A DNA stretch of 45,774 bases from Streptomyces sporangiiformans. Lineage in GTDB: Bacteria; Actinomycetota; Actinomycetes; Streptomycetales; Streptomycetaceae. The DNA lies in contig NZ_VCHX02000038.1 of assembly GCF_005768555.2 (NCBI RefSeq), positions 1 to 45,774 on the forward strand, in the 5' to 3' direction. This document shows positions 18,813 through 27,329 of this stretch, one piece after another. Position 1 is the stretch's first letter. Each line of letters opens with the position of its first letter. The position numbers and the translations under genes are program-made. Below the pieces are notes generated by a model, which searched no databases, was not told the origin of the DNA, and worked only from the letters and a program-made list of their open reading frames with translations.

Positions 18813-20015
18813 TCACGGTACTGCTCCACCATGCCCAGCAGGCAGTGACGAGGGTACGGCTCCGTATTCTTCGCCGATGGCCTGCCCATCACCGAGCCCA
18901 TGTGCGGTCGGTTCGTGAATCGGTCCGGTGCGCTGAGAAAGGGGCAGGCCACTTGCCCGGTTGGTGTGGGCGATGATGTCCGCGGTGATGGAGATCGCCG
19001 TCTCCTCGGGGGTACGCGCGCCGAGGTCGAGGCCGATCGGGGAGCGCAGCCGGGCCAGCTGGGCCTCGGTGACACCGGTCTCGCGCAGGAGGCTCAGGCG
19101 TTCGCCGTGGGTGCGCCGGGAGCCCATCGCGCCGACGTAGCCGGCGGGCAGGCCGAGGGCCAGGCGCAGCAGCGGGATATCGAACTTGGCGTCGTGGGTG
19201 AGCACGCACACGGCGGTACGGGCGTCCACCTCGGCGCGTTCCAGGTAGCGGTGGGGCCAGTCGACCACCACCTCGTCGGCGTGCGGGAAGCGGGCGGTCG
19301 TGGCGAAGACGGGACGGGCGTCGCAGACGATGACGTGGTAGCCGAGGAAGCGGCCGGCCTGGCTGAGCGCGGCCGCGAAGTCGATCGCGCCGAAGATGAG
19401 CATGCGGGGGCGGGTGGCGGCCACGTGGACGAGTACGGAAAGCCGCTCAGGGCAAGTGTCCGCGTCCCCGCCGAGCGTGACGAGCGCTGTGCGTCCGGCC
19501 CGCAACAGAGCCCTGGCTCGGTCCGTGACCGCCCGTGCCATCGGCCGGTCGTCCAGCGTCCCGCCGACCGCCCGGCCGTCACCGAGCACGCTCACGGTGG
19601 AGCCGAGAAGCCCGTCGGGGCCGTCTACGACTTGCGCCACCGCAGCAGGCCGGCCCCCGGCCGCCTCCGCGAGGGCCGCACCGAGATGCCGCTGGTTCGC
19701 GGGGGCGATGTGCTGGACGATTACATCGAGTTCGCCACCGCAGGTCAGGCCCACGGCGAAGGCGTCCTCGTCGGAGTAGCCGAACCAGGCCCGCTGGGTC
19801 GCGCCCCGATCGTGGAGCACCTGTCGGCACAGTTCGTACACCGCGCCCTAGACACAGCCGCCGGAGATGCCGCCGACTGCGTTGCCGTCCTCGTCCACCG
19901 CGACCGACGTGCCGACGGGCAGCGGTGCGCTGCCACGAACGTCCACGACGGTCGCCAGGGCGAAGGGGCGTGCCTCGCTGCACCACCGGTGCAGTGTCTC
20001 CGCGATGTTGAGCAT
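18813..20015 (-). pseudogene. xdhC: XdhC/CoxI-family Moco maturation factor with in-frame TAG
   Basis: XdhC-type proteins bind molybdenum cofactor, sulfurate it and insert it into xanthine dehydrogenase. From ATG 20013-20015 the frame reads MLNIAETLHRWCSEARPFAL, then VRGSAPLPVGTSVAVDEDGN, then GGISGGCV. Next comes TAG (19848-19850), then GAVYELCRQVLHDRGATQRA in the same frame to the end. The family has Glu here (GGCVEGAV), so one base change GAG to TAG explains it. The C-terminal Rossmann part (LIFGAIDFAAALSQAGRFLG, VCVLTHDAKFDIPLL, YVGAMGSRRTH) is sound. Downstream GTG 19841 could restart a 342-residue protein without the conserved SGGC N-terminal module. It follows the Mo-subunit gene by 38 bp. 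Confidence 0.8.
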
Positions 20016-20053
20016 GAACGTTTCTCCCGGACCGGTCGAAGGGCGGGCTCAAG

Positions 20054-21751
20054 TCAGAGCAACGCCTCAGCGGTGATGGGAAGTTGGCGGACACGGCGGC
20101 CAGTGGCGTTGAAGACCGCGTTGGCGATCGCGGGCGCCACGCCGACGTGGACCACCTCGCCGAGTCCCTTCACGCCGAGCGGGTCGGCCTCACGGTCCTC
20201 GCCGTCCAGGTAGATCGCATTCACCTCGGGGACGTCGGCGTTGACGGGGACCAGGTAGTCGGCCAGGCCGGCGTTCACGATCCTGCCGTCACTGTGATCG
20301 GTGACCGTGTGCTCCAGCAGGGCCGTGCCGACACCGCCCACGATGCCGCCGATCGCCTGGCTCTCGGCGAGCTTGGGACTGATGATGCGGCCCGCGTCGT
20401 ACACCCCGAGCATGCGCCGCACCCGCACCAGGCCCAGCGTCGCGTCGACGGCGACCTCGGCGAAGGTGGCGTTGTAGGCGTAGAAGGAGTGCCGTTCCGG
20501 ACTGGGCGCGCCGGCGAATGAGCCCAGGGCTTCCAGGTGAGGGCGGTCGTTGCGGGCCAGCAGGCTCCGGTACGTCTCACCGCGCGCCGGGTTGTTCTTC
20601 ACGTGCAGCCGCCCGCCCCGTACGACGATGTCGGCGGCCGGTACGCCATACAGCGGCGACTCGCGGTCGTCGACGGCCAGTGCGATCGCCTGGCGGCGGA
20701 CCTGGTTGCAGCCGTCGAGGACGGCGGAGCCGACGCTGGCCATGGTCTGAGAGCCGCCGTGCGGCGGAGTAGGCGGGTAGAGGGAGTCGCCGAGCTTGAA
20801 GGTGACCGTGCGCATGGTCAGCCCGACGGCGTCGGCGGCGACCTGGGTCTGGGAGGTGTAGGTGCCCGGCCCCATGTCACTGGCGCCGGTCACGACCAGG
20901 GCGGTGCCGTCGGCGTCCAACCGCACCCGGGCCTGAGCCGCATTGCGCTGCGTCTCGTACACGCCGACCGCGATGCCCATACCGATCAGCCATTCCCCCT
21001 CGCGTCGCGAACGCGGCCGGGACGAGCGCTCGTGCCAGCCGAACTCCCGGGCGCCGACGGTGTAGCACTCGCGCAGCCGGCGGGTGGAGAACGGCAGCCC
21101 GTTCGACTCGTCCTCACTCGGTTCGTTGCGTCGGCGCAGCTCGATCGGGTCGATGCCGAGCTTGTGCGCGAGCTCGTCCATCGCCGACTCGATCACGAAC
21201 GACGCCGAGGCGAAGCCGGGACCGCGCATCCAGATCGGGGTGTTCACGTCCAGCGGCACCGGCCGGTACGCCTGGCTGACGTTGGGCATGCTGTAGAGCA
21301 TCTGCCCTGCCGGCATGACCGTCTCGGTGAAGGTCTCGTACGACGAGGTCTCGGCGTCCATGTCGTGGGCCATGGCCGTCAGGCGTCCCCGCCTGTCGCT
21401 GCCCACCCGCAACCGGTACGCGTAGGAGGGCCGGAAGCCGGTGCCGAAGTACATCTGCCGGCGGCTGAGCACCAGCTTGACCGGACGGCCCGTGACCCGC
21501 GCGGCCAGGGCTGCGACGATCGTGTGCGGCCAGCAGCGCAGCCCGCTGCCGAAGGCCCCTCCGACGAACGGGTTGATGACGCGCACCGAATCCTTGGGCA
21601 CGTCGAACACCGTGGAGAGTTCATCCCGTGTGCCCAGGACCCACTGCGTCTTGTCCCACACGGTCAGCTTGTCGCCATCCCAGCGGGCGATGGTGGCGTG
21701 CGGCTCCATCGGGTTGTGGTGGTTGCGCGCCAGCTCGTAGGTCACCGGCAT
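20054..21751 (-). pseudogene. Xanthine dehydrogenase molybdenum subunit, N-terminus missing
   Basis: The open frame (565 codons) covers the Moco-binding domains: HHNPMEPHATIARWDGDKL, VGGAFGSGLR, MRGPGFASASFVIESAMDEL, TGASDMGPGTYTS, and the catalytic glutamate in PLGVKGLGE near the end. The family normally has about 190 residues before HHNPMEPH, including the small a/b-hammerhead domain. Here homology stops at VTYELARNHH (about 21743) and the DNA changes to a different gene. The ATG at 21751 is fortuitous. The FAD and 2Fe-2S subunit genes expected upstream are also absent. With the neighbouring xdhC stop, this purine-oxidation operon is dead. Confidence 0.8.
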
Positions 21752-21845
21752 CGTCGTAGCAGCCGAGCAGGAGGGTGAGCGCAGTTTCCCGGGAGCCGAT
21801 GACCGCGCCGATCACCGCCTTCCGAGGTGGTGCCCCGCCTCTAGG
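21745..21845 (-). pseudogene. Scrap of ATP-dependent DNA ligase
   Basis: A second minus frame just upstream of the truncated dehydrogenase reads KAVIGAVIGSRETALTLLLG and then CYDDAGDLR. This matches the start of the OB-fold domain of actinobacterial ATP-dependent DNA ligases (EAVIGxVTG..TLLLGRYDxxGxLR). About 33 residues remain. It ends exactly where dehydrogenase homology begins, so 21743-21750 is a deletion joint between two genes. Confidence 0.5.
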
Positions 21846-21853
21846 ATGGACAG

Positions 21854-22282
21854 ATGGGGTCGATCAAGCAGTTCCAAGTCACCTTCGACTGCGCGGAACC
21901 TGAGCGCCTCGCTCGTTTCTGGTGCGAGGTGTTGGGGTACGTCGTACCGCCGCCTCCGGAGGGGTTTGCCACTTGGGACGATTTCAAGCGCTCGCTGCCA
22001 CCTGAGCAGCAGGACGCATGGTTTGCCTGCATTGATCCCTCAGGTGTGGGCCCGCGACTGTACTTCCAGCGCGTCCCCGAAGGGAAGGCCGCCAAGAACC
22101 GGCTGCATCTTGACGTGCGGGTCGGCACCGGACTCGTGGGTGAAGAGCGTCTCGCCGCACTTGAGACCGAGTGCGCACGACTGGTCCCGCTCGGCGCGGT
22201 ACACGTGCGAACGCTGTATGACGGCAATGATTCGTGCATCCCGATGCAGGACATCGAGGGCAACGAGTTCTGTCTCGACTGA
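21854..22282 (+). CDS. VOC family protein (Glyoxalase_6-like)
   Basis: This 142-residue single-module VOC protein begins with QFQVTFDCAEPERLARFWCE. It then has LYFQRVPEGKAAKNRLHLDV, where KNRLHLD is the usual strand, and the closing PMQDIEGNEFCLD (Asp-x-EGNEFCL motif). The start ATG 21854 lies only a few bases after the joint with the decayed minus-strand genes, so its own promoter may have been lost or replaced. Function unknown; related proteins are common single-copy genes in Streptomyces. Confidence 0.82.
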   Translation: MGSIKQFQVTFDCAEPERLARFWCEVLGYVVPPPPEGFATWDDFKRSLPPEQQDAWFACIDPSGVGPRLYFQRVPEGKAAKNRLHLDVRVGTGLVGEERLAALETECARLVPLGAVHVRTLYDGNDSCIPMQDIEGNEFCLD

Positions 22283-22430
22283 GTGGCCGCGAACGCGACA
22301 CCTTCGCGAATCGACCGGTGCAGTTCGCCATCACGAGGTTCGCCGTACCGCGGCGCGCCAACGGTCCTTATCCAGAACCACCCTTCGGTGTCCACGAGCA
22401 GGGACCCGCACGGGGTGGGCGCCGACCGCG

Positions 22431-22457
22431 TCAACGACATCAACGACATCAACGACG
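22431..22457. repeat. Three tandem copies of TCAACGACR
   Basis: Units at 22431-22439, 22440-22448 and 22449-22457, the last with G in place of A. They sit at the 3' end of the kinase gene and encode nothing conserved; a small slippage repeat. Confidence 0.7.
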
Positions 22458-23372
22458 ACCAGCTGAGGGTGATCTCAACAGAACACGATCGAGCGCCGCC
22501 CGGCCTGCGGGTCCCCATGTCGGCTTGCCGCCAGGAAGGCCCTGCTCCCCGTTCTGGCCCATAAGGATGAGGAAAAGGCTTTTCAGAGCAGCCAACCCTC
22601 GGGCGCGCCGAATCGTCGCCTCGTCCGCATGCGCGTACACCTCGAAGAACCGTGAGCCCGCGCCCGCGGGAAGCAGCACCCACGCGGCCGCGAGGTCCCA
22701 CGCCGGATCGCCGGCGAACATGGCATCGAAATCAATCACGCCCGAGAGCGTCCCGTCCGAGACGACGACATTCGCGGGATGGAGGTCACCATGCAGCCAT
22801 ACCGGCGGGCCTTCCCACTCGGGGGCCGCAACAGCATCGTCCCAGACGTCCCAGACGGCCCGGACGTCGGCGGCAAAGCCGCCGGGGGCAATGGCTTGCA
22901 AGAACTTCTCGAAGCCGCGCGTGCACTTCTTGGGGTGCGCGCCACGGTCCGACATGGTGGGCGCCTCAGCGGGCGCCTCCACATGGAGCGCCCTGAGGAA
23001 ACCCGCCAGAGTGTCGGCCGCGTGGTCACCGCGGCTGATCGAGGTGTAGTCCAGTGGCTCGCCGCGAACCCACGTCATAACGCTCCAGGGCCTCGGAAAG
23101 CGCGGGGACGGTTCGCCGATCCGCACAGGCGTCGGAACCGGGAGCGGAAGACGCGGGGCCAGGACAGGCAGCCACCGGCACTCCTTGCGCAGGAGATCCG
23201 GGGCACCCTCCGTGCGCGGCATGCGCACGGCCAACTCATCCCCAAGGCGCCACATCTGGTTGCCCCAGCCGCCCGCTACCTCGCGGATGGCCAGCCCTGC
23301 GAGGTCCGGATGCTGGTCCTTGAGAAGATCGTGCACCAGCTCTGCGGTGATCTCGATCTCGGAGTCGGTCAT
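22449..23372 (-). CDS. Aminoglycoside-phosphotransferase-fold kinase
   Basis: This 307-residue protein of the APH/choline-kinase fold shows GGWGNQMWRLGDELAVRMPR (glycine loop and ATP-binding strand), VMTWVRGEPLDY (hinge), catalytic loop HGDLHPAN (194-201, D196) and the metal-binding IDFDAMFAGDPAWDLA (D214). These kinases phosphorylate small hydroxylated molecules; resistance to an aminoglycoside or macrolide is possible, but most members are uncharacterised. Start ATG 23370-23372; the longer frame has no support. Its last codons contain the small 9-bp repeat. Confidence 0.85.
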   Translation of the reverse strand: MTDSEIEITAELVHDLLKDQHPDLAGLAIREVAGGWGNQMWRLGDELAVRMPRTEGAPDLLRKECRWLPVLAPRLPLPVPTPVRIGEPSPRFPRPWSVMTWVRGEPLDYTSISRGDHAADTLAGFLRALHVEAPAEAPTMSDRGAHPKKCTRGFEKFLQAIAPGGFAADVRAVWDVWDDAVAAPEWEGPPVWLHGDLHPANVVVSDGTLSGVIDFDAMFAGDPAWDLAAAWVLLPAGAGSRFFEVYAHADEATIRRARGLAALKSLFLILMGQNGEQGLPGGKPTWGPAGRAALDRVLLRSPSAGRR

Positions 23373-23844
23373 GCGAAGCCACAGTACGTGAGACAGGCGG
23401 AGAGGACTCTCACAGGTCATCGGCCGTAACAGTATGACCGTCGAGCAGCCGGTCGCCCGGGGCCGGGTCGAGCAGCACACGACGGGTCAAGATGCCGTCG
23501 GCGTACGCCTGCGCAGCGCCGTGGCGCACCCCCGCGGGGCCGGAGCTCTCCGCCTGCGAGCGCGGCGCGACCTGGCCCCGGCGAGACCGGCACAAGCCCT
23601 AGCGTTAGTCGGCCAGTTCGTCGTTGCCCGTGCGGTGAAGAGACCAATGGGATGTCCTACAGGCGCGTGCGTCCTTGCTCGGTACCGGATCCCGCGCTCG
23701 GCCGACTCCCGGCCGAGCAACTCGGCACTCCTGCGGCGCCGCTGCGTCAAGTGCTGGCCGGTGGCGGGTCGGACGACTCCTGAACGGCGGCACGACGCCG
23801 AAGCGCCCGGGGCGGGAGATGGCGACCGAGGGTACCTGGGATAG
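23373..23844. other. Region without a confident gene
   Basis: On the minus strand the frame ending at 23410 closes with QAYADGILTRRVLL and HTVTADDL, which reads like a real protein tail, but I cannot name the family. It may be another fragment. On the plus strand nothing recognised. Confidence 0.3.
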
Positions 23845-23877
23845 CGTCCCTCTCACCGAGGACAAGTGAGAGGGACG
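23845..23877. promoter_or_regulatory. Perfect 12-bp inverted repeat upstream of the DUF3592 gene
   Basis: CGTCCCTCTCAC (23845-23856) and GTGAGAGGGACG (23866-23877) are exact complements with a 9-nt spacer, 25 bp before the start codon. It could be an operator or a 5' mRNA hairpin that hides the start region. No T-tract follows. Confidence 0.6.
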
Positions 23878-23901
23878 TCGTGCAGGTTCAGGTAGGGCGG
23901 G

Positions 23902-24348
23902 GTGCCCGCCGGGTGGATCACGTTCGGGGCGATCGCGTTCGGGGCGCTGTTCTTGGTCGTCGGGTTGATCCTGGCGGGGGTGTCGGTCTCGTTCCTGGCG
24001 GATGCGGAGAGTGCCCGGGGCACGGTGGTGGCGCTGGAGTGGCGGAACGACCACGACGGCGCATCGCGCAAGAAGCGGGAGAACGACAAGCCCGCGGCGT
24101 ACCCGGTGGTCGAGTTCACGTCGGCGGACGGCACTCCGAGGACATTCCGGAGCTCGACGGGTTCCAATCCACCGTCGTACAAGGAGGGCGAGCGGGTCGA
24201 GGTGCTGTACCGCGCCGATTCCCCCGAGGATGCGCGGATCAAGGGGTTCGCCTCGCTGTGGCTCCTGCCGCTGATCTTCGGTGGCATCGGGCTGGTTATC
24301 GCCGGGATCGGGACGGCCGTTGCGATGGCGATGCGGGGGCGTTCCTAG
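23902..24348 (+). CDS. DUF3592 two-helix membrane protein
   Basis: This 148-residue protein has membrane helix 1 at about 5-33 (ITFGAIAFGALFLVVGLILA), then an extracytoplasmic domain with ARGTVVALEWRN, then PVVEFTSADGTPRTFRSSTG, then YKEGERVEVLYRADSPEDARI. Membrane helix 2 follows at about 122-142 (LLPLIFGGIGLVIAGIG). That plan is DUF3592; the middle part is an SH3-like beta domain. The biochemical role is unknown. The start is GTG 23902; the ribosome site is weak (GGGCGGG). The perfect dyad upstream may control it. Confidence 0.82.
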   Translation: MPAGWITFGAIAFGALFLVVGLILAGVSVSFLADAESARGTVVALEWRNDHDGASRKKRENDKPAAYPVVEFTSADGTPRTFRSSTGSNPPSYKEGERVEVLYRADSPEDARIKGFASLWLLPLIFGGIGLVIAGIGTAVAMAMRGRS

Positions 24349-24724
24349 GCCGTGTGTGCAATACAGGTGACATCCACATCAGCAGCATCGTGAGGGTGAT
24401 CGCGACTTCGAACGGTCGCCCACCGCCACCGACGAACACCTGACCCTCGGCGACGGCTCGCCCTGGTTCGCTTCCCCCGTCGTCCCGCCTGAGCGGGGTT
24501 TGTCCGATGCACGAGCTGCTGCTCTCCCACGCCGAGCCGAAATTGTGGTCAGGGCTTGGCGCTGTCCGTTGTCCACTGGAGGTCGGGAATCGCCACCGTG
24601 AGGCCCCGCCCTTAAGGTGCGGTAAGTTCCTGCGGCCGTCACCGAGTCGAAGTGGCCGTGAGCGGTCGTTTTCACTGGCAAACCTGATCTCTGCTTGCTG
24701 GACGAGATCCGGCCGGCCCGATCG
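24349..24724. other. Intergenic region, nothing recognised
   Basis: It lies between the convergent DUF3592 and XRE genes. A plus frame reads TATDEHLTLGDGSPWFASPV, which looks protein-like, but no start or family is evident. Confidence 0.3.
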
Positions 24725-25603
24725 TTACGGCGTGGAGAACAGGCCGGGCCCCGGAGGCGTGGGGCCGTCGGCGCGGACGCCGTTGGTGACCCGTAGGAAC
24801 TCCAGCTTTTCCGCGTCGGTGGAACCCGCGGCCACCGTGTAGACGACGAGGCGGATGTCGCAGCCTGGGACGGTGAGCACGTCGCAGTCGCAGATCACCT
24901 CACCCACCTGGGGGTGTACGACGGTCTTGCGGGCCGAGACGTGCGGGCCGACCGTGCCCTCGTCCCACAGGCGGGCGAACTCCACGCTGGTGGACCGCAG
25001 TTCCTCTACGAGGTTGGTCAGGCCGCGGTCGCGGGGGTAGTCGATGAGAGCTGTGCGCAGGTCGGCGACGAGGGCGGGTTTCAGGGCGTCGTCGTCCTGG
25101 AGCACGGGCCAGGACGCGAGCCGGCTGGGCCCTGTTGCGAATACCGCCCGTGCCAGGTTGCGCTCGTCGTGTGTCCGTGCGCTGGGGTCGCCCATCAGGA
25201 CTGACCATGCGGGGGTCCAGGACAGCAAGGTCCAGTCGGCACTGAACACGCCCGCGGGGAACTCCCCGAGGCGGGCCAGCATCCGTTGGACCCCGGCCGG
25301 AACATGCGTGGAGATCGTCCCCTCCTGGGGAGGCAGGAGGCCGGCCAGCCGGTAGGCGTGATCGCGCTCCATGGGCTGCAGTTGCAGTGCCCTGGTCAGG
25401 CTCGCGACGACCTGCGCCGAAGGGCTTTTGGCGCGTCCCTGTTCCAGGCGGACCACGTAGTCGACCGACAGCCCGGCGAGTTCGGCCAGTTCCTCGCGGC
25501 GCAGCCCCACCGCACGTCGTCCGGGCCGTGAGGTCAGTCCGACGTCGGCGGGAGAAAGGCGGTCGCGCCAGCGGTGCAGTGCCGTGCCCAGGGTCTCGTC
25601 CAC
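24725..25603 (-). CDS. XRE-family regulator with MmyB-like ligand domain
   Basis: The 292-residue protein has a helix-turn-helix in about 30-85 (GLRREELAELAGLSVDYVVR, LEQGRAKSPS) and a C-terminal PAS-like MmyB domain (VFSADWTLLSWTPAWSVLMG, WPVLQDDDALKPALVADLRT, HPQVGEVICDCDVLTVPGCD). Streptomyces have many such regulators placed head to head with an oxidoreductase gene that they control in response to a fatty-acid-like or other ligand. Here the partner is the SDR gene starting at 25706, with 102 bp between. Start ATG 25601-25603. Intact. Confidence 0.9.
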   Translation of the reverse strand: MDETLGTALHRWRDRLSPADVGLTSRPGRRAVGLRREELAELAGLSVDYVVRLEQGRAKSPSAQVVASLTRALQLQPMERDHAYRLAGLLPPQEGTISTHVPAGVQRMLARLGEFPAGVFSADWTLLSWTPAWSVLMGDPSARTHDERNLARAVFATGPSRLASWPVLQDDDALKPALVADLRTALIDYPRDRGLTNLVEELRSTSVEFARLWDEGTVGPHVSARKTVVHPQVGEVICDCDVLTVPGCDIRLVVYTVAAGSTDAEKLEFLRVTNGVRADGPTPPGPGLFSTP

Positions 25604-25626
25604 TCGGCCATTGTGTCCGCCGGGCC

Positions 25627-25705
25627 GTCGTCGTGCCTGGTACTGGCTGTCCTACCGTCACGGAGAGCACTGGCTGGCCTCTCGCCACGGGCCGAGAGTG
25701 GACGC
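25627..25705 (+). promoter_or_regulatory. Divergent XRE/SDR control region, copy A of a duplicated segment
   Basis: It contains TGCCTGGTACTGGC (25634-25647) and a second CACTGG (25668-25673), which look like half-sites for the neighbouring XRE regulator. The whole stretch is repeated without gaps at 27250-27329, offset 1624 bp; over 25633-25708, 65 of 76 bases match. That shared sequence is a guide to the operator. Confidence 0.55.
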
Positions 25706-26401
25706 ATGACGACCACATTCATCACAGGAGCCAACAAGTCCCTCGGGTACGAGACCGCCCGCCGCTTGATCAAGGCCGGCCACACCGTCCTCATCGGCGC
25801 TCGTGATCCGGAGCGCGGCCAGGCGGCCGCCGACGCACTCGGGGCCCGTTTCGTCCAGATCGACGTGACCGACGACGCATCGGTGGCCGCTGCCGCCGCC
25901 CATATCGAGGCCCGCGAGGGCGGCATCGACGTCCTGATCAACAACGCAGGTATTTTCGGGACGCACAACCCCGCCGACCAGATCACAGCCGCTGATGCCA
26001 GCGGGGTGTTCGAAGTCAATGTCGTGGGGATCGTCCGGGTCACGCACGCGTTCCTGCCGCTGCTGCGCAAGTCCGCGCACCCGGTCATCGTCAATGTGTC
26101 GAGCGGCATGGGGTCGTTCGCGGCCACCCACGACGCCGAGCGCGTCGAGTCGAGGAACCTCGCGCCGCTCTACACGGCGTCGAAGGCCGCGGTGACCATG
26201 CTGACCACGCAGTACGCGAAGTCCTGGCCGGATGTGAAAGTGAACGCGGCCGACCCGGGCTACACGGCGACCGACTTCAACGGGCACAGCGGCCCGCAGA
26301 CGGTGACCGAGGGCACCGACGCGATCGTCGAACTCGCCACCATCGGGCCGGACGGGCCGACCGGAACCTTCCGCGACCGTCACGGTGAGATGGCCTGGTG
26401 A
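25706..26401 (+). CDS. Short-chain dehydrogenase/reductase, target of the XRE regulator
   Basis: The 231-residue protein shows TGANKSLG (7-14), cofactor-specificity stretch GARDPERG, DVTDD, LINNAG (78-82), VNVSSGMG (S132/S133) and YTASK (Y156, K160), then DPGYTATDFNG. The Arg after the second strand suggests NADPH. Start ATG 25706 follows CGAGAGTGG. The layout (divergent from an MmyB-type regulator) is common in Streptomyces and suggests a role in handling the regulator's ligand or a related xenobiotic; the substrate is unknown. Confidence 0.9.
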   Translation: MTTTFITGANKSLGYETARRLIKAGHTVLIGARDPERGQAAADALGARFVQIDVTDDASVAAAAAHIEAREGGIDVLINNAGIFGTHNPADQITAADASGVFEVNVVGIVRVTHAFLPLLRKSAHPVIVNVSSGMGSFAATHDAERVESRNLAPLYTASKAAVTMLTTQYAKSWPDVKVNAADPGYTATDFNGHSGPQTVTEGTDAIVELATIGPDGPTGTFRDRHGEMAW

Positions 26402-26421
26402 TCCACCCCTGAATTCGGGGC

Positions 26422-26619
26422 GTGCCCGGCACGGACGAGGGCTCAGAGTGGCGAACTCATGCCGAGGTCCTTCGCGCGGCCGGGGTGACGGTACTCCTGC
26501 ACCGCTACCCCCGGGCTGATTCACGTCTTCCTCCCTTCGACACCTTCATCCCCTCCGTGGACGCGGCGGCCGACGAGATGTACGCCGACTTCAAGAAGCT
26601 CATCACCGCCGCCACATAA
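26422..26619 (+). pseudogene. Alpha/beta hydrolase C-terminal fragment
   Basis: The frame to TAA 26617-26619 reads EVLRAAGVTVLLHRYPRADS and FDTFIPSVDAAADEMYADFK. This is the last 60 residues of an alpha/beta-hydrolase-3 (HSL-type) protein. The catalytic His that normally follows RYPGxxHGF is lost, replaced by RADSRLPPF, and nothing of the nucleophile region is present. Fragment. Confidence 0.5.
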
Positions 26620-26682
26620 AGGGCAGGCACCAACACCCGAGTCCCCGGCCGTTGATCGCCGGGGGCTTTGGTGTGAGTCCCC

Positions 26683-26880
26683 TCAGGCGCCGAGGCGGGC
26701 GCAGATCGCCATCATGTCCGGCTCGTGCTCCACGAAGTGCACCTGGAACCCGACCCGCGTGGGCGGGGCAAACTGCCCCACCTCGGGCACGAGCACCGCG
26801 TCGGTCAGTGTCTCGGCCAGCTTGCGGCGCTGCTCCAGGCTCAGACAGCCCTTCGAAGTGTTCACGGTGATGACAGTCAC
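26683..26880 (-). CDS. 4-oxalocrotonate-tautomerase-like small protein
   Basis: This 65-residue protein has the beta-alpha-beta plan of tautomerases: MTVITVNTSKGCLSLEQRRK, ALAETLTDAV-like helix, then VGFQVHFVEHEPD. Characterised enzymes need Pro as the first residue after Met; here it is Thr, so the usual acid/base is missing. Either the protein has another role or the true start differs. GTG 26878-26880 has AGGAGG 6 nt upstream, a strong argument for this start. Two operator-like palindromes lie directly upstream. Confidence 0.7.
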   Translation of the reverse strand: MTVITVNTSKGCLSLEQRRKLAETLTDAVLVPEVGQFAPPTRVGFQVHFVEHEPDMMAICARLGA

Positions 26881-26889
26881 GACTACCTC

Positions 26890-26942
26890 CTATAACGACT
26901 GCTATAGTGGTAGGCTGCATCGACCTATAACGATCGTCATAC
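26890..26942. promoter_or_regulatory. Paired palindromic operators before the tautomerase gene
   Basis: CTATAACGACTGCTATAG (26890-26907) and CTATAACGATCGTCATAC (26925-26942) share CTATAACGA, each is near-palindromic, and their centres are 35 bp apart. The AT-rich outer arms resemble TetR-family sites. The first lies against the ribosome site of the minus-strand gene. No TetR gene is present within several kb. Confidence 0.6.
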
Positions 26943-27003
26943 CGAGGGCTTGAGCACGGCCCGCCGGTACGCGTGCAGAACTTCCGCAGCCCTCCAGCTC
27001 GCC

Positions 27004-27200
27004 TCAAACGGCCCGGCCGAACCCGACGGTGGTCAGGTCCTGTTCAGTCAGCGGGGTGAAGTCGACGCCGGGCTTCGGGCCGTACGCCTCGGGCTGGATG
27101 CCGAACTCGTGGGTGGAGTACTCGCCGAACCGGTTGATGTGCTCGGTCCGGTAAGGCGAGCTGATCAGGTCCGCCGGCCGGTTCTTCGCCGCGGCCTGCT
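27004..27200 (-). mobile_element. Tn3-type transposase, C-terminal fragment
   Basis: Ending at TGA 27004-27006, the frame reads PADLISSPYRTEHINRFGEY, then STHEFGIQPEAYGPKPGVDF, then TPLTEQDL. This resembles the end of Streptomyces Tn3-family transposases (SPYRTEHINRFGxYSTHEL). Only about 65 residues remain. It abuts copy B of the duplicated SDR promoter, so transposition or recombination here may have caused the duplication. Confidence 0.5.
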
Positions 27201-27249
27201 TGCGGATCGACTGCGGCCGTGACCGGCCGGCCCCGGCGCAGGCCCGGCA

Positions 27250-27329
27250 CCTCGTTGTGCCTGGTACTGGCAGTCCTCCCGTCGCAGAGGGCACTGGTTC
27301 TCCTGTCGCCACAAGCCGAGAGTGGACGC
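27250..27329 (+). repeat. Copy B of the XRE/SDR control region
   Basis: Gap-free copy of 25626-25705 (65 of 76 bases identical over the best part). Unlike copy A there is no XRE gene on its left; Tn3 debris lies there instead. It now drives or sits before the TIGR03086 gene. Confidence 0.75.

Noticed and set aside
19848..19850. TAG read as pyrrolysine or a suppressed stop
   Set aside because: No reason to expect pyrrolysine in Streptomyces; the site matches a single-base nonsense change of Glu in a decaying operon.
20537..21778. 413-codon plus-strand frame opposite the Mo subunit gene
   Set aside because: Antisense shadow with His/Arg-rich composition.
22431..22457. CRISPR-like repeat
   Set aside because: Only three 9-bp units with no spacers; simple tandem slippage.
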